Source of the DNA: DATAVB01 sp040414495
Lineage (GTDB): Bacteria; Actinomycetota; Actinomycetes; Mycobacteriales; QHCD01
Reading direction: 5' to 3'
Assembly (NCBI GenBank): GCA_040414495.1
Contig: JBEDUI010000213.1
Coordinates: forward strand, 1-29,687
Length of the DNA: 29,687 nucleotides
Shown: one piece after another, positions 22,673 to 29,687 of the stretch
Layout of the letters: each line of letters starts with the position of its first letter
Numbering within the stretch: the stretch's first letter is position 1
Translations under genes and position numbers: made by a program
Notes under the pieces: generated by a model
What the model saw: only the letters and a program-made list of their open reading frames with translations
Told to the model about the DNA's origin: nothing
The model's database searches: none

Positions 22673-24298
22673 ATGCGCTCGTACGACACGGACGTTCTCG
22701 TTGTCGGTGGTGGTCTCGGAGGGGTCGCAGCGGCCCTGGCCGCGTTGCGGCTGGGCGCTCGCGTTGTACTCACCGAGGAATCTCCTTGGCTGGGTGGTCA
22801 GCTGACCTCGCAGGCCGTACCCCCGGACGAGCACCCGTGGATCGAGGAATCCGGCTGTACCAGGAGCTACCGCGAGCTGCGGAATCGAATTCGCGACTAT
22901 TACCGGCGTAATTACCGGCTGACCCCGGATGCCCACGCGGCGGCCCTGCTGAACCCAGGAAATGGTTCGGTGAGCAGGCTCTGTCACGAGCCGCAGGTTG
23001 CGGTGGCGGTGATCGACGAAATGCTGGCTCGCTATCGCGGCGACCTGCAATTGCGTACGTTGCTGCGTCACACGCCACGCTCCGTGCAGACCGACGGCGA
23101 CAGCGTTGGCGCAGTGTCGTTTATGGACACTGACGCCGGCGAGGAAGTTACGGTGCATGCCAGCTACGTGCTGGATGCCACCGAGCTGGGGGATCTGCTC
23201 GCACTGGGCGATGTCGAACACGTAATCGGCTCCGAAAGTCGGGCGCAGACCGGCGAAATGCATGCGCTCGACGGTCCGCCGCAACCGCTGGACCAACAGG
23301 CGCTGACGTGGTGCTTCGCGGTGGATTATCTGCCGGACGGGGATTACACGATCGACCGGCCAGAGGATTACGAATTCTGGCGGGCGTACCGGCCCGACTT
23401 CTGGCCCGGTCCGTTGCTGTCCTGGGACGACGTGGCGCCACAGAACCTGGCCCGACGGCACCAGCCCATATTCAACGATCCGCAGTCACCGCGCGGTGTT
23501 CGTGGCGGCGACCGCTGGACCTACCGCCGCATTCTGACCATCGCGAACCACGAACCGGGCCAGTATGAGAGCGACATTTCGCTGGTGAATTGGCCGCAGA
23601 ACGACTACTGGCTCGGCCCGGTGATCGGGGTGGACGAAGCGGAGGTGCAGCGCCATCTGCGCGCCGCACGTCAGCTGAGCCTGTCGTTCCTTTACTGGAT
23701 GCAGACCGAGGCGCCGCGCCTGGACGGGGGCACTGGATATCGCGGCTTGCGTCCGCGCGGTGACATTCTCGGCACGACCGATGACCTGGCAATGCGCCCG
23801 TACATCAGGGAATCCCGTCGTATCAAGGCGGAATTCACCGTCCTTGAAGAGCACGTCGGCGTGGAGAGTCGCGATCAGGCCGGCCTGTCCGCCGGATCGG
23901 AGACGTTTTCCGACAGCGTCGGCGTCGGGTATTACCGCATCGATTTGCATCCCAGCACCGGCGACGATCAGGGCCCTCGGACCTATGTGGACATTCCCAG
24001 CTATCCGTTCCAGATCCCCTTGGGCGCGCTGATCCCCCAGCGGGTGGAGAATCTTTTGCCCGCCAACAAGAACATCGGCACAACGCATATATCGAACGGA
24101 TGCTATCGACTGCATCCGGTCGAGTGGAACATCGGCGAGGCGGCCGGCGCGCTCGCGGCGCACTGCCTGCAAATCGGGGCGACGCCGCGAAAGGTACGCA
24201 ACGACGCGGCTCTGCTCGGCGACTTCCAGAGTCTGTTGGGCAACACACTCGGATTTCAACTGAGCTGGCCCGATTCCATTCGCACGGCCCGAAGGTGA
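22673..24298 (+). CDS. FAD-dependent oxidoreductase (FAD_oxidored / PF12831-like)
   Basis: 541 residues. LVVGGGLGGVAAALAALRLGA (9-29) is the N-terminal Rossmann nucleotide-binding motif, ending in VVLTEE (31-36) with the ribose-binding acid; WLGGQLT (39-45) and YVLDATELGDLL are further family blocks. NIGTTHISNGCYRLHPVEW near residue 480 and GEAAGALAAHCL close the FAD domain. This matches the FAD_oxidored family found beside sugar-uptake genes. Covalent FAD attachment is not shown. The ATG at 22673 has GAGGGG about 10 nt upstream. It is followed by the solute-binding protein after 40 bp, so one operon under the LacI-type site is likely. The substrate is unknown, possibly a carbohydrate. Confidence 0.88.
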   Translation: MRSYDTDVLVVGGGLGGVAAALAALRLGARVVLTEESPWLGGQLTSQAVPPDEHPWIEESGCTRSYRELRNRIRDYYRRNYRLTPDAHAAALLNPGNGSVSRLCHEPQVAVAVIDEMLARYRGDLQLRTLLRHTPRSVQTDGDSVGAVSFMDTDAGEEVTVHASYVLDATELGDLLALGDVEHVIGSESRAQTGEMHALDGPPQPLDQQALTWCFAVDYLPDGDYTIDRPEDYEFWRAYRPDFWPGPLLSWDDVAPQNLARRHQPIFNDPQSPRGVRGGDRWTYRRILTIANHEPGQYESDISLVNWPQNDYWLGPVIGVDEAEVQRHLRAARQLSLSFLYWMQTEAPRLDGGTGYRGLRPRGDILGTTDDLAMRPYIRESRRIKAEFTVLEEHVGVESRDQAGLSAGSETFSDSVGVGYYRIDLHPSTGDDQGPRTYVDIPSYPFQIPLGALIPQRVENLLPANKNIGTTHISNGCYRLHPVEWNIGEAAGALAAHCLQIGATPRKVRNDAALLGDFQSLLGNTLGFQLSWPDSIRTARR

Positions 24299-24338
24299 CG
24301 ACTGGGGCTACCCGCTCCCACGCACGTGGAGGTCCACA

Positions 24339-25955
24339 ATGTCCGCTCTTCCACGACGGAGATTCCTGACCGCGGCTGCCGCCGTCGGCGCGTCGCCGCT
24401 GGTCGCCAGCTGCTCCTCAAAACATGCCAAGCAGAACTCGGCGGCGCAGAATGCCAAGACCAAGCTGCCGGCGTACATCCCTTACACAGCAGTCCATCCG
24501 GACCTGCCGAGTAATGCCGATGGCGCCATGCCCGGCTATTTCGCCTACCCACGGCATCCGAAGCAGGCCATCGCCACGCCGCCCGCGGCCGGGCTGGGCT
24601 CGGTGTCGCTGCTGAGCGTCACCTTCACCTCGCCGCCGCCGGCCATGCCCAAGAACCAGTTCTGGCAGCAGATCAACAAAAGCCTCGGCGCGACATTCGC
24701 GCTGAGCCTGACTCCGGCCGACAGCTATCCCACGAAGTTCGCCACGGTAATCGCCAGCGGCAACGTCCCGGACGTCATGGTGATGTCACTCGGCACGCTG
24801 CACGAGCCGCAAATTCTCGGCAGCCTATTCGCCGACCTCAGCGAGTACCTCGCCGGGGATGCGATCAAGGACTATCCGTTCCTGGCGAATATGCCGACCA
24901 GGTCGTGGGTCTACACGGTCGCCGATGCCGGGATCTATGGCGTGCCACAACCGCGCGCGGTGTCGGGCGCATGTACGTTCTACCGGGCCGATCTGGTACG
25001 CAGCGCGGGCGCCAACCCGGAGCCGAAGACGTACGACGAATTCTTCGGAATGCTGCGTGCGGTCACCGACGCCAAGCACAACAAATGGGCGTTCGCCAAC
25101 GCGGCCAACATGTTCAGCATGGTGCGCGAGATGCGCGGCGTGCCGAACAACTGGGCGCTGCGCGACGGCAAATTCGTCAGTTATCTTCTCGACGACCGCA
25201 CCAAACAGGCGCTCAGCGACGTCCGTACAATGGTGAAAGCCGGTGTATTCCACCCGGACTCGTTCGCTACCTCATATACCGGATACCGGGAACTGTTTAT
25301 GGAGGGACGGACTGCGTTTATCAACGACGGATACGCAGCCTGGGATCTGTTCGCCGGCCAACTCGGCAGCGACGACAAACTCAGCGCGATAGTGGAGCCC
25401 AAAGCCGACGGCGGTGGGGATGCGCCCAAGTACGCGGGAAACTCGGTACAGGCCACCACATCGATCAAGAAAGGCCTCGGCGCCAGCAAGACCAAGAAGA
25501 TCCTCGGCATTCTGAATTGGCTCGCCGCGCCGATCGGCACCCAGGAATACCTCTTCCGCAAATTCGGGATCGAGGGGCGCGATTTCACCTGGAAAAACGG
25601 CGTTCCTACGCCAACCGCCACCGGCACGAGCGAGACGCAGATGGCGCTGCAATATGTGACCGACGCGCCGACCATTCTCGGCCCGGGCCCGAAGGCCCGG
25701 GTCACCGCCCAGCATGACTGGCACGTCCGGGTCACCAAGAACGTGGTCTACGACCCGAGCGCTGGACTCTTTTCGGACACCCAGCAGACGGCCGGCCCCA
25801 AGATTTCGAAGCTCATCACCGACACGCAGAACGACGTCATGCAGGGCCGCAAACCGCTGTCGGCATGGGATGAGGCCGTGAAGACCTGGCGGTCCGAGGG
25901 CGGCGACACCATCGCCCGCGAATACGCCACCGCCTATGCGAAACGGCATCCGTAG
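24339..25955 (+). CDS. Tat-exported lipoprotein, ABC-type sugar solute-binding protein
   Basis: 538 residues. The start reads PRRRFLTAAAA (5-14), a twin-arginine signal, followed by LVASC (21-25), a lipobox with Cys25. The mature part is a large type-I solute-binding protein: YFAYPRHPKQ, FADLSEYLAGDA, WVYTVADAGIYGVPQPRAV, FMEGRTAFINDGYAAWDL and GILNWLAAPIGTQEYLFRKFG are typical of LipO-like binding proteins for oligosaccharides. GGAGGT lies 8 nt before the ATG. Family members deliver substrate to LplB/AraQ-type permeases; none are in this window, so transport would need permeases elsewhere, or the protein has another role. It is probably co-transcribed with the FAD oxidoreductase. Confidence 0.9.
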   Translation: MSALPRRRFLTAAAAVGASPLVASCSSKHAKQNSAAQNAKTKLPAYIPYTAVHPDLPSNADGAMPGYFAYPRHPKQAIATPPAAGLGSVSLLSVTFTSPPPAMPKNQFWQQINKSLGATFALSLTPADSYPTKFATVIASGNVPDVMVMSLGTLHEPQILGSLFADLSEYLAGDAIKDYPFLANMPTRSWVYTVADAGIYGVPQPRAVSGACTFYRADLVRSAGANPEPKTYDEFFGMLRAVTDAKHNKWAFANAANMFSMVREMRGVPNNWALRDGKFVSYLLDDRTKQALSDVRTMVKAGVFHPDSFATSYTGYRELFMEGRTAFINDGYAAWDLFAGQLGSDDKLSAIVEPKADGGGDAPKYAGNSVQATTSIKKGLGASKTKKILGILNWLAAPIGTQEYLFRKFGIEGRDFTWKNGVPTPTATGTSETQMALQYVTDAPTILGPGPKARVTAQHDWHVRVTKNVVYDPSAGLFSDTQQTAGPKISKLITDTQNDVMQGRKPLSAWDEAVKTWRSEGGDTIAREYATAYAKRHP

Positions 25956-26011
25956 CAGGTCCTGATCAGACCCGCCGGCCCGGCGTGGGTTGTGGATTCC
26001 AGCGAATGGCA

Positions 26012-26038
26012 TTGATACTACAGATCATGTAGTAGATT
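26012..26038 (+). promoter_or_regulatory. Possible uppP promoter with BlaI/MecI-like dyad
   Basis: TACTACA (26016-26022) and TGTAGTA (26028-26034) form a perfect 7-bp inverted repeat around GATCA. The half-sites resemble those bound by BlaI/MecI/CopY repressors, although the 5-nt spacing differs from the 2-nt spacing of staphylococcal MecI/BlaI sites. A -35-like TTGATA (26012-26017) and -10-like TAGATT (26033-26038) sit at the dyad's ends, with a rather short 15-bp spacer. Confidence 0.5.
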
Positions 26039-26047
26039 GGCGCGAGG

Positions 26048-26083
26048 CTGACCGGCAGGTGCGTCTGGTCCCCTGCCGGTCAG
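26048..26083 (+). promoter_or_regulatory. Perfect 12-bp stem hairpin in the uppP leader
   Basis: CTGACCGGCAGG (26048-26059) and CCTGCCGGTCAG (26072-26083) are exact complements around a 12-nt loop. It ends 36 bp before the uppP ATG, downstream of the putative promoter, so it would fold in the 5' untranslated RNA. No T-tract follows, so it need not be a terminator. Confidence 0.6.
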
Positions 26084-26119
26084 TCCTGTCATCGCCGTCG
26101 TCACGCCGCTGGAGCACGC

Positions 26120-27037
26120 ATGCTCAGTTATCTGCAAGCCACCACAATCGGCCTGCTGCAAGGAGTTACGGAACTCTTCCCGATTTCCAGCCTCGGCCAT
26201 TCCGTGCTCGTGCCGGGCCTGATCGGTGGCAGCTGGTCCACGCTTGTGACGCAATCCTCAACCGGCGACAGCGGTGCCAGCCCGTACCTGGCGTTCATCG
26301 TCGCCCTGCACGTGGCCACGGCGATCGCATTGTTGATCTTTTTCCGGCGCGACTGGATACGGATCATCAGCGCGCTGCTGCGTTCGATCGGACCTTCGGT
26401 ACGGGCCCGGCGAATTCAGGCCCGGGACAGCGACGAGCGGCTGGCCTGGTTGCTGGTGATCGCCACGATCCCGGTCGGCATCACCGGCCTCGCGCTCGAG
26501 CACACGTTCCGTACGTTATTCGCCAAACCGCTGGCCGCCGCCATATTTCTCACCATCAACGGCGCGATCCTGCTCGCCGGTGAATACCTGCGGCGCCGGG
26601 CTCCGCAGCAGGCGGCCGTGCCAACGCGGGCCGTGACCACGACCCCCGACACGCGGCGGCTGGCGACACTGTCCTATCGGGAGGGTTTCGTCATCGGGTT
26701 CTTCCAGACTTTCGCCTTGCTGGCCGGCATTTCCCGGTCCGGCGTGTCGATGGTCGGCGGCCTGGCCCGCGGACTGTCCCATGAGGACGCCGCCCGATTC
26801 GCGTTCCTGCTGGCGACGCCGGTCATTCTGGCCGCCGGCGTGCTCAAGTTACCCAGCCTGGCCGGCCCAGCCGGAGCGCACATTCATGGCCAGGTGCTGC
26901 TCGGCGCCATCCTCGCCGGCGTCGCCGCCTACGTCTCGGTGCGCTGGCTGACCCGGTGGTTCGAAACCCGCACGCTCACCCCATTCGCGATTTACTGCCT
27001 CGTCGTCGGCGCGCTCTGCATTCTCCGATTCGCCTGA
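26120..27037 (+). CDS. uppP: Undecaprenyl-diphosphate phosphatase (UppP/BacA)
   Basis: 305 residues, about 30 longer than typical. LLQGVTELFPISSLGHSVLV (12-31) is the first conserved UppP block with Gln14, Glu18 and His27; GISRSGVSMVGG (203-214) is the second with the catalytic Arg/Ser region. Hydrophobic segments alternate through the whole chain as in this integral membrane enzyme, which recycles undecaprenyl diphosphate to the monophosphate lipid carrier for peptidoglycan synthesis and confers bacitracin tolerance when overproduced. Extra residues lie in the loop near 36-55 and 160-182. The ATG at 26120 has GGAG 6 nt upstream. Its leader contains a dyad and a hairpin (26012-26083), which suggests dedicated control. 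Confidence 0.95.
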   Translation: MLSYLQATTIGLLQGVTELFPISSLGHSVLVPGLIGGSWSTLVTQSSTGDSGASPYLAFIVALHVATAIALLIFFRRDWIRIISALLRSIGPSVRARRIQARDSDERLAWLLVIATIPVGITGLALEHTFRTLFAKPLAAAIFLTINGAILLAGEYLRRRAPQQAAVPTRAVTTTPDTRRLATLSYREGFVIGFFQTFALLAGISRSGVSMVGGLARGLSHEDAARFAFLLATPVILAAGVLKLPSLAGPAGAHIHGQVLLGAILAGVAAYVSVRWLTRWFETRTLTPFAIYCLVVGALCILRFA

Positions 27038-27093
27038 TTTGGGCATGCCTCAGTCGACACACAACTGCACGCGCCTTATGAAGGCTCGCCGAG

Positions 27094-27654
27094 TCAGTTT
27101 CCGTGCGGTGGCAGCGCTCGGTCTTTCATCGACAGCTGAGCCGGATCATCGACATCGATCGCGATCGGCCACTCAATATGCAACTCCGGATCGAGCGCAT
27201 TCACCGAGACGCCGGCCATGCCCACAACCCATTCAGCATTGAAGCAGTACAGATATTGGGTCCCCTCGGGGCTCAGCGATTGAAATCCATTGCATACGCC
27301 GGCCGGGACGAGCACCTGCGTCCCGGGATTGAGCGGCACCGTCACGGTCTGGCCCAGCGTGGGCGAATCCGTTCGAGCGTCGACATAGGCGCCGAACGCC
27401 GTACCGGCGGCCACCGCCACCAGCTTCACCATATCCTCGCCGTGTAGCCCGCGAATCGCGCCGTGCCGCGTTTCGGTCACGTTGATCTGCTGCCACGGCC
27501 CTAAGGACGGAAGCCCAGCCGCAATGAACGCGGACTCCCTATAGAACTCGCGGATCGTGCCCCGCTCGTCAGTAATCTGTCGCATCTGGATGACGAACAG
27601 GCCCGCAATGCCGGTTTGCTGCACCGTCATCGGCGTAATCTCCGGATAGGTCAT
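27094..27654 (-). CDS. dTDP-4-dehydrorhamnose 3,5-epimerase (RmlC)-like cupin
   Basis: 186 residues of the RmlC cupin type. REFYRESAF (35-43), QINVTETRHGAIRGLH (56-71, with the catalytic-position His71), KLVAVAAGTAFGAYVDARTDSPTLG and QVLVPAGVCNGFQSL (113-127) follow the family order; YLYCFNAEW closes the barrel. Compared with standard RmlC, RGLHGE replaces RGLHYQ, and the second conserved His (GFAHGF) is Asn122, as in divergent actinobacterial members, so its epimerase activity or substrate may differ. The ATG at 27654 has a poor ribosome-binding site. It converges on uppP. No other rhamnose genes are in the window. Confidence 0.85.
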   Translation of the reverse strand: MTYPEITPMTVQQTGIAGLFVIQMRQITDERGTIREFYRESAFIAAGLPSLGPWQQINVTETRHGAIRGLHGEDMVKLVAVAAGTAFGAYVDARTDSPTLGQTVTVPLNPGTQVLVPAGVCNGFQSLSPEGTQYLYCFNAEWVVGMAGVSVNALDPELHIEWPIAIDVDDPAQLSMKDRALPPHGN

Positions 27655-28153
27655 GCCGCCACATCTTACGGCGCTATGGGCCCGGCAATGCCACAGCGCG
27701 TTTGTGAAGTGAGCCCAGACCGGCCGGACGACCGTGGCGCTCGGGCTTTGCGTTTACTGTGAGCGTCCAATCTCGATCGACTGTTCACAGTGAGCAGGTG
27801 GCCGCTGGCCGCCTTGCCATAGTCCCAAGCGGTAGCCACCCATCGACTGGGCGACGGGTGATTCATATAGGTCGAAATCGAAAACGCACTGGTATTCGCC
27901 GACGGCAAGACGCTGCTAAACCCTCGACGGGCAAAGCCGCGGGTTCGTCCGCTCCGAGATCCGCTACCGCATCAACCGTCCCGGGTTCTTCGACGACAGC
28001 ACGTGTGTGATCTTCGGCGGTTTTGGCGTGCTCAGGATCGGTTCTGGGAGTACGGTCCAGCTCATGCGACATAGCGGACGGTGATTGCCGTCCCGACGTG
28101 CGCCGCACGGTTCACGCTGCGGCGTCGTTCTCTGCTACCCGAATGGATGTCGC
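27655..28153. other. 499-bp gap without a supported gene
   Basis: Open frames exist on both strands (for example 27666-27908 minus), and a plus-frame stretch before 28083 reads SEIRYRINRPGFFDDSTCVI, which looks coding but has no start and matches no family I know. A 7-bp inverted repeat (ACTGTGA 27756-27762 / TCACAGT 27785-27791) lies in the middle. Probably a remnant zone plus the upstream region of the next gene. Confidence 0.4.
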
Positions 28154-28903
28154 ATGCCATCTGATGACTTCGAGACTCTGGTACACGAAGCCCTGTCGGC
28201 CCATCGTGAAGGTTGGGATTTCTCCTTCCTCCAAGGAAGAACTGCCGGCGGTGACCTGCCATGGTCCTATGGCCAATTGGCTCGCACACGAATCAACTCC
28301 TCGACCCGACTGCTGGATTTGGACACGGGAGGCGGAGAGGTGCTGGCCAGTCTCGCACCGCTGCCCGCATACTCTGTGGCCACAGAGCCCTGGCAACCAA
28401 ACGTTCCTATCGCTCGAAAAAGATTGACCCCGCTCGGCGTCGAGGTTCGGCACCGACCCGGCGATCGGATTCCAGCAGCGGCGGGCGAATTCGACCTCGT
28501 CCTCAACCGACACGGCGAAATCAACGCCGCGGAACTAAGCCGCGTACTGGGTAGCGGCGGACAATTCCTCACCCAGCAAGTCGGGCGCGGCAACGATGAC
28601 GAGTTCAACCACGCGCTCGGGGTCACGACCGAGTCCGCCGACTGGGCAACCCTTGACAGCCTGGTCGAATCCCTGAAGCAGAACGGTTTCCAGGTGACAC
28701 GTGCCGAACACGTCGCCGTCCCGGTCACGTACCAGGACATAGGTGCCGTTGTGTTCCAGCTGCTCAAGGTGTCGTGGCAGGTATCGCGATTCTCGGTCGA
28801 TCGCTTTCAAGACCAGCTTCAGAATCTGCACGGCAAGATCCGCCGAGACGGCGGCTTCACCGTCTACGACCAGCGTTACCTCGTTGCAGCCTTCAAACCG
28901 TAA
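28154..28903 (+). CDS. Class I SAM-dependent methyltransferase
   Basis: 249 residues from ATG 28154. LLDLDTGGGEVLASL (53-67) is motif I in a slightly unusual form (LDxGTGGGE); then EFDLVLNRHGEINAAELSRV and VLGSGGQFLTQQVG give the motif II/III region and the post-motif loop. Overall a small-molecule methyltransferase of the Methyltransf_11 type. The ribosome-binding site is weak, and an in-frame start at 28085 would add a low-complexity extension, so it is not preferred. A 14-bp stem hairpin follows 19 bp after the stop. The substrate is unknown. Confidence 0.85.
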   Translation: MPSDDFETLVHEALSAHREGWDFSFLQGRTAGGDLPWSYGQLARTRINSSTRLLDLDTGGGEVLASLAPLPAYSVATEPWQPNVPIARKRLTPLGVEVRHRPGDRIPAAAGEFDLVLNRHGEINAAELSRVLGSGGQFLTQQVGRGNDDEFNHALGVTTESADWATLDSLVESLKQNGFQVTRAEHVAVPVTYQDIGAVVFQLLKVSWQVSRFSVDRFQDQLQNLHGKIRRDGGFTVYDQRYLVAAFKP

Positions 28904-28922
28904 TGAGAAACCGGCCGTACAA

Positions 28923-28969
28923 CCTCAGGGCAGAGGTCGAAGTGACCCACAACGCCCTCTGCCCTGAGG
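28923..28969 (+). terminator. Perfect 14-bp stem hairpin after the methyltransferase
   Basis: CCTCAGGGCAGAGG (28923-28936) and CCTCTGCCCTGAGG (28956-28969) are exact complements around a 19-nt loop. It begins 19 bp after the stop of the methyltransferase. Terminator is the simplest reading; no T-tract follows. Confidence 0.7.
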
Positions 28970-29221
28970 CCCTGAATCGGAAACGATCGTTACCGAGTCG
29001 CTGCAGCCACTTATAGCGTCAATTCGCAGCAATACTCTCCTCCGGCTATCCAGGAGTTTCGCCGGACTATCCGCGACTCTTGGCGTTGGTCCCGGTCCGC
29101 GCCGGTGCGCCGACCCGGCCCGTCATACCGGATAGAACGTCGTTGATGGACACGCCGAAGCTGCCTCAGCTCAGGCCGGGCGCGTCCAGTTACCGCCGAA
29201 CTGAGATTCGACGGTGTGCAA

Positions 29222-29319
29222 GCCAAATCCGGTACCGTGAGCGCAGCCCAGCGCAAGCACTCGGTCCTCCTCGTCAGCGGACACGCCAAATTCGGCGCCG
29301 TGAGTGCGCAGCCCCGCGC
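29222..29319 (+). repeat. Imperfect direct repeat beside the second HNH gene
   Basis: GCCAAATCCGG... from 29222 and GCCAAATTCGG... from 29285 share most bases over about 33-35 positions, with the second half reading GTGAG(C/T)GC..AGCCC. The 3' part (GAGCGCAGCCCAGCGC) is reminiscent of the 38-bp unit at 10621-10765 (GAGCACGCAGCCCAGC). Confidence 0.4.
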
Positions 29320-29336
29320 TCTCCCCTCGATGCGGG

Positions 29337-29687
29337 TTATCCGCTGGGGAGGCCGGGTTGGTCGTGCATCGTATTACGGCTCGGTCGTTGCTGCGGGTCG
29401 ATGATGGGTGGTGGGATGACGTGTGGAATGCCTTTGAGGAAGGTGATGTGCCAGTGTTCGTGGTGGACGATCCAGTGATGCTTGTGGCATAGCAGTACGA
29501 GATTGGCTAAGGATGTGGGTCCGCCGTCGGCCCAGTGTTTGACGTGATGGGTTTGGCACCAGGGCGCGGGGGCGGTGCAGCCGGGTGTACGCAGCCGATG
29601 TCGCGGGCGACCACAGCGCGACGAATTCCCGTCGGAATTTTTCGGGTGGCCCGGCCGATATCCAATGGCTCGCTCTGAGATCCCAGC
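29337..29687 (-). pseudogene. DUF222/HNH endonuclease, second copy, frameshifted and cut by the window edge
   Basis: The minus strand encodes the C-terminal ~116 residues of a close paralogue of the 10821-12155 product (about 85% identical by hand count): WCQTHHVKHW, NLVLLCHKHHWIVHH and the shared tail MHDQPGLPSG, with TAA at 29337-29339. At 29581-29586 the gene has CCGGG where the intact copy has CCGGGG. The missing G moves the frame inside the CVHPGC zinc motif, so the upstream part (LDIGRATRKIPTGIRRAVVARDIGC) lies in a different frame. Unless this is a sequencing error the nuclease domain is not made as one chain. Both copies lie on the same strand. Confidence 0.85.

Larger units (their letters stand above)
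28904..29336. other. 433-bp gap with hairpin and imperfect direct repeat
   Basis: Holds the hairpin 28923-28969 and an imperfect direct repeat of about 33-35 bp (from 29222 and from 29285, both beginning GCCAAAT(C/T)CGG). The second copy ends 20 bp before the HNH-gene stop. No supported gene. Confidence 0.5.

Noticed and set aside
27756..27791. Inverted repeat ACTGTGA-N22-TCACAGT as an operator
   Set aside because: 7-bp arms with a long spacer in a gap with no adjacent promoter or gene start; could be chance.

Overview
The window is high-GC DNA from an actinobacterium. Evidence for this: many GTG starts, a DUF222/HNH (13E12-type) nuclease gene present twice, a decayed AfsR/SARP-type TPR regulator, several aminoglycoside-phosphotransferase-fold kinases, a Tat lipoprotein solute-binding protein and a LacI regulator. 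I cannot place it to genus from sequence alone. It reads as accessory chromosomal DNA: mostly single genes or short operons of enzymes, with decayed gene fragments between them. I see no rRNA, tRNA, CRISPR array, complete transposon or prophage.

Layout. 1-5.4 kb: the end of a serine hydrolase (beta-lactamase fold); on the minus strand a phosphotransferase, a calcineurin-type metallophosphoesterase and a cupin; a divergent alpha/beta hydrolase; then a strong bidirectional terminator and a minus-strand membrane protein with an ion-channel-like pore loop. 5.4-7.3 kb is a gene graveyard: a start-less XRE/HigA-like antitoxin fragment, unassigned fragments, and a twice-frameshifted AfsR-like NB-ARC/TPR regulator. 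7.3-14.3 kb: a second phosphotransferase, a methyltransferase behind two overlapping dyads, a winged-helix protein, a 38-bp tandem-repeat array, an intact DUF222/HNH nuclease, a DHFR-like fragment, a third phosphotransferase and a second methyltransferase.

14.3-21.4 kb: a large CehA/McbA-type metallohydrolase whose stop lies three bases before the start of the methyltransferase gene; a divergent multi-pass membrane protein preceded by a possible 34-codon ORF; an overlapping pair of AhpD-like genes; a divergent YdjC/ChbG-type deacetylase with a 15-bp tandem repeat in the shared upstream region; a DUF3592 protein. 21.5-26.0 kb: a LacI regulator divergent from an FAD oxidoreductase and a Tat/lipoprotein solute-binding protein. 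Between them is a good consensus promoter (TTGACA-N17-TAATTT) with a LacI-like site just downstream of the expected start. This looks like one regulated carbohydrate-related unit, but no permease genes are present.

26.0-29.7 kb: uppP (undecaprenyl-diphosphate phosphatase) with a notable leader holding a BlaI/MecI-like dyad and a perfect 12-bp stem; an RmlC-like sugar epimerase; a third methyltransferase; a 14-bp stem hairpin; and the 3' part of a second DUF222/HNH gene that carries a one-base frameshift inside its zinc-ligand motif. I did not find a clearly new multi-gene defence or biosynthetic system. The best leads are the regulatory sites (22.6, 26.0, 20.1 and 8.6 kb), the repeat array beside the HNH gene, and the HNH copy pair.
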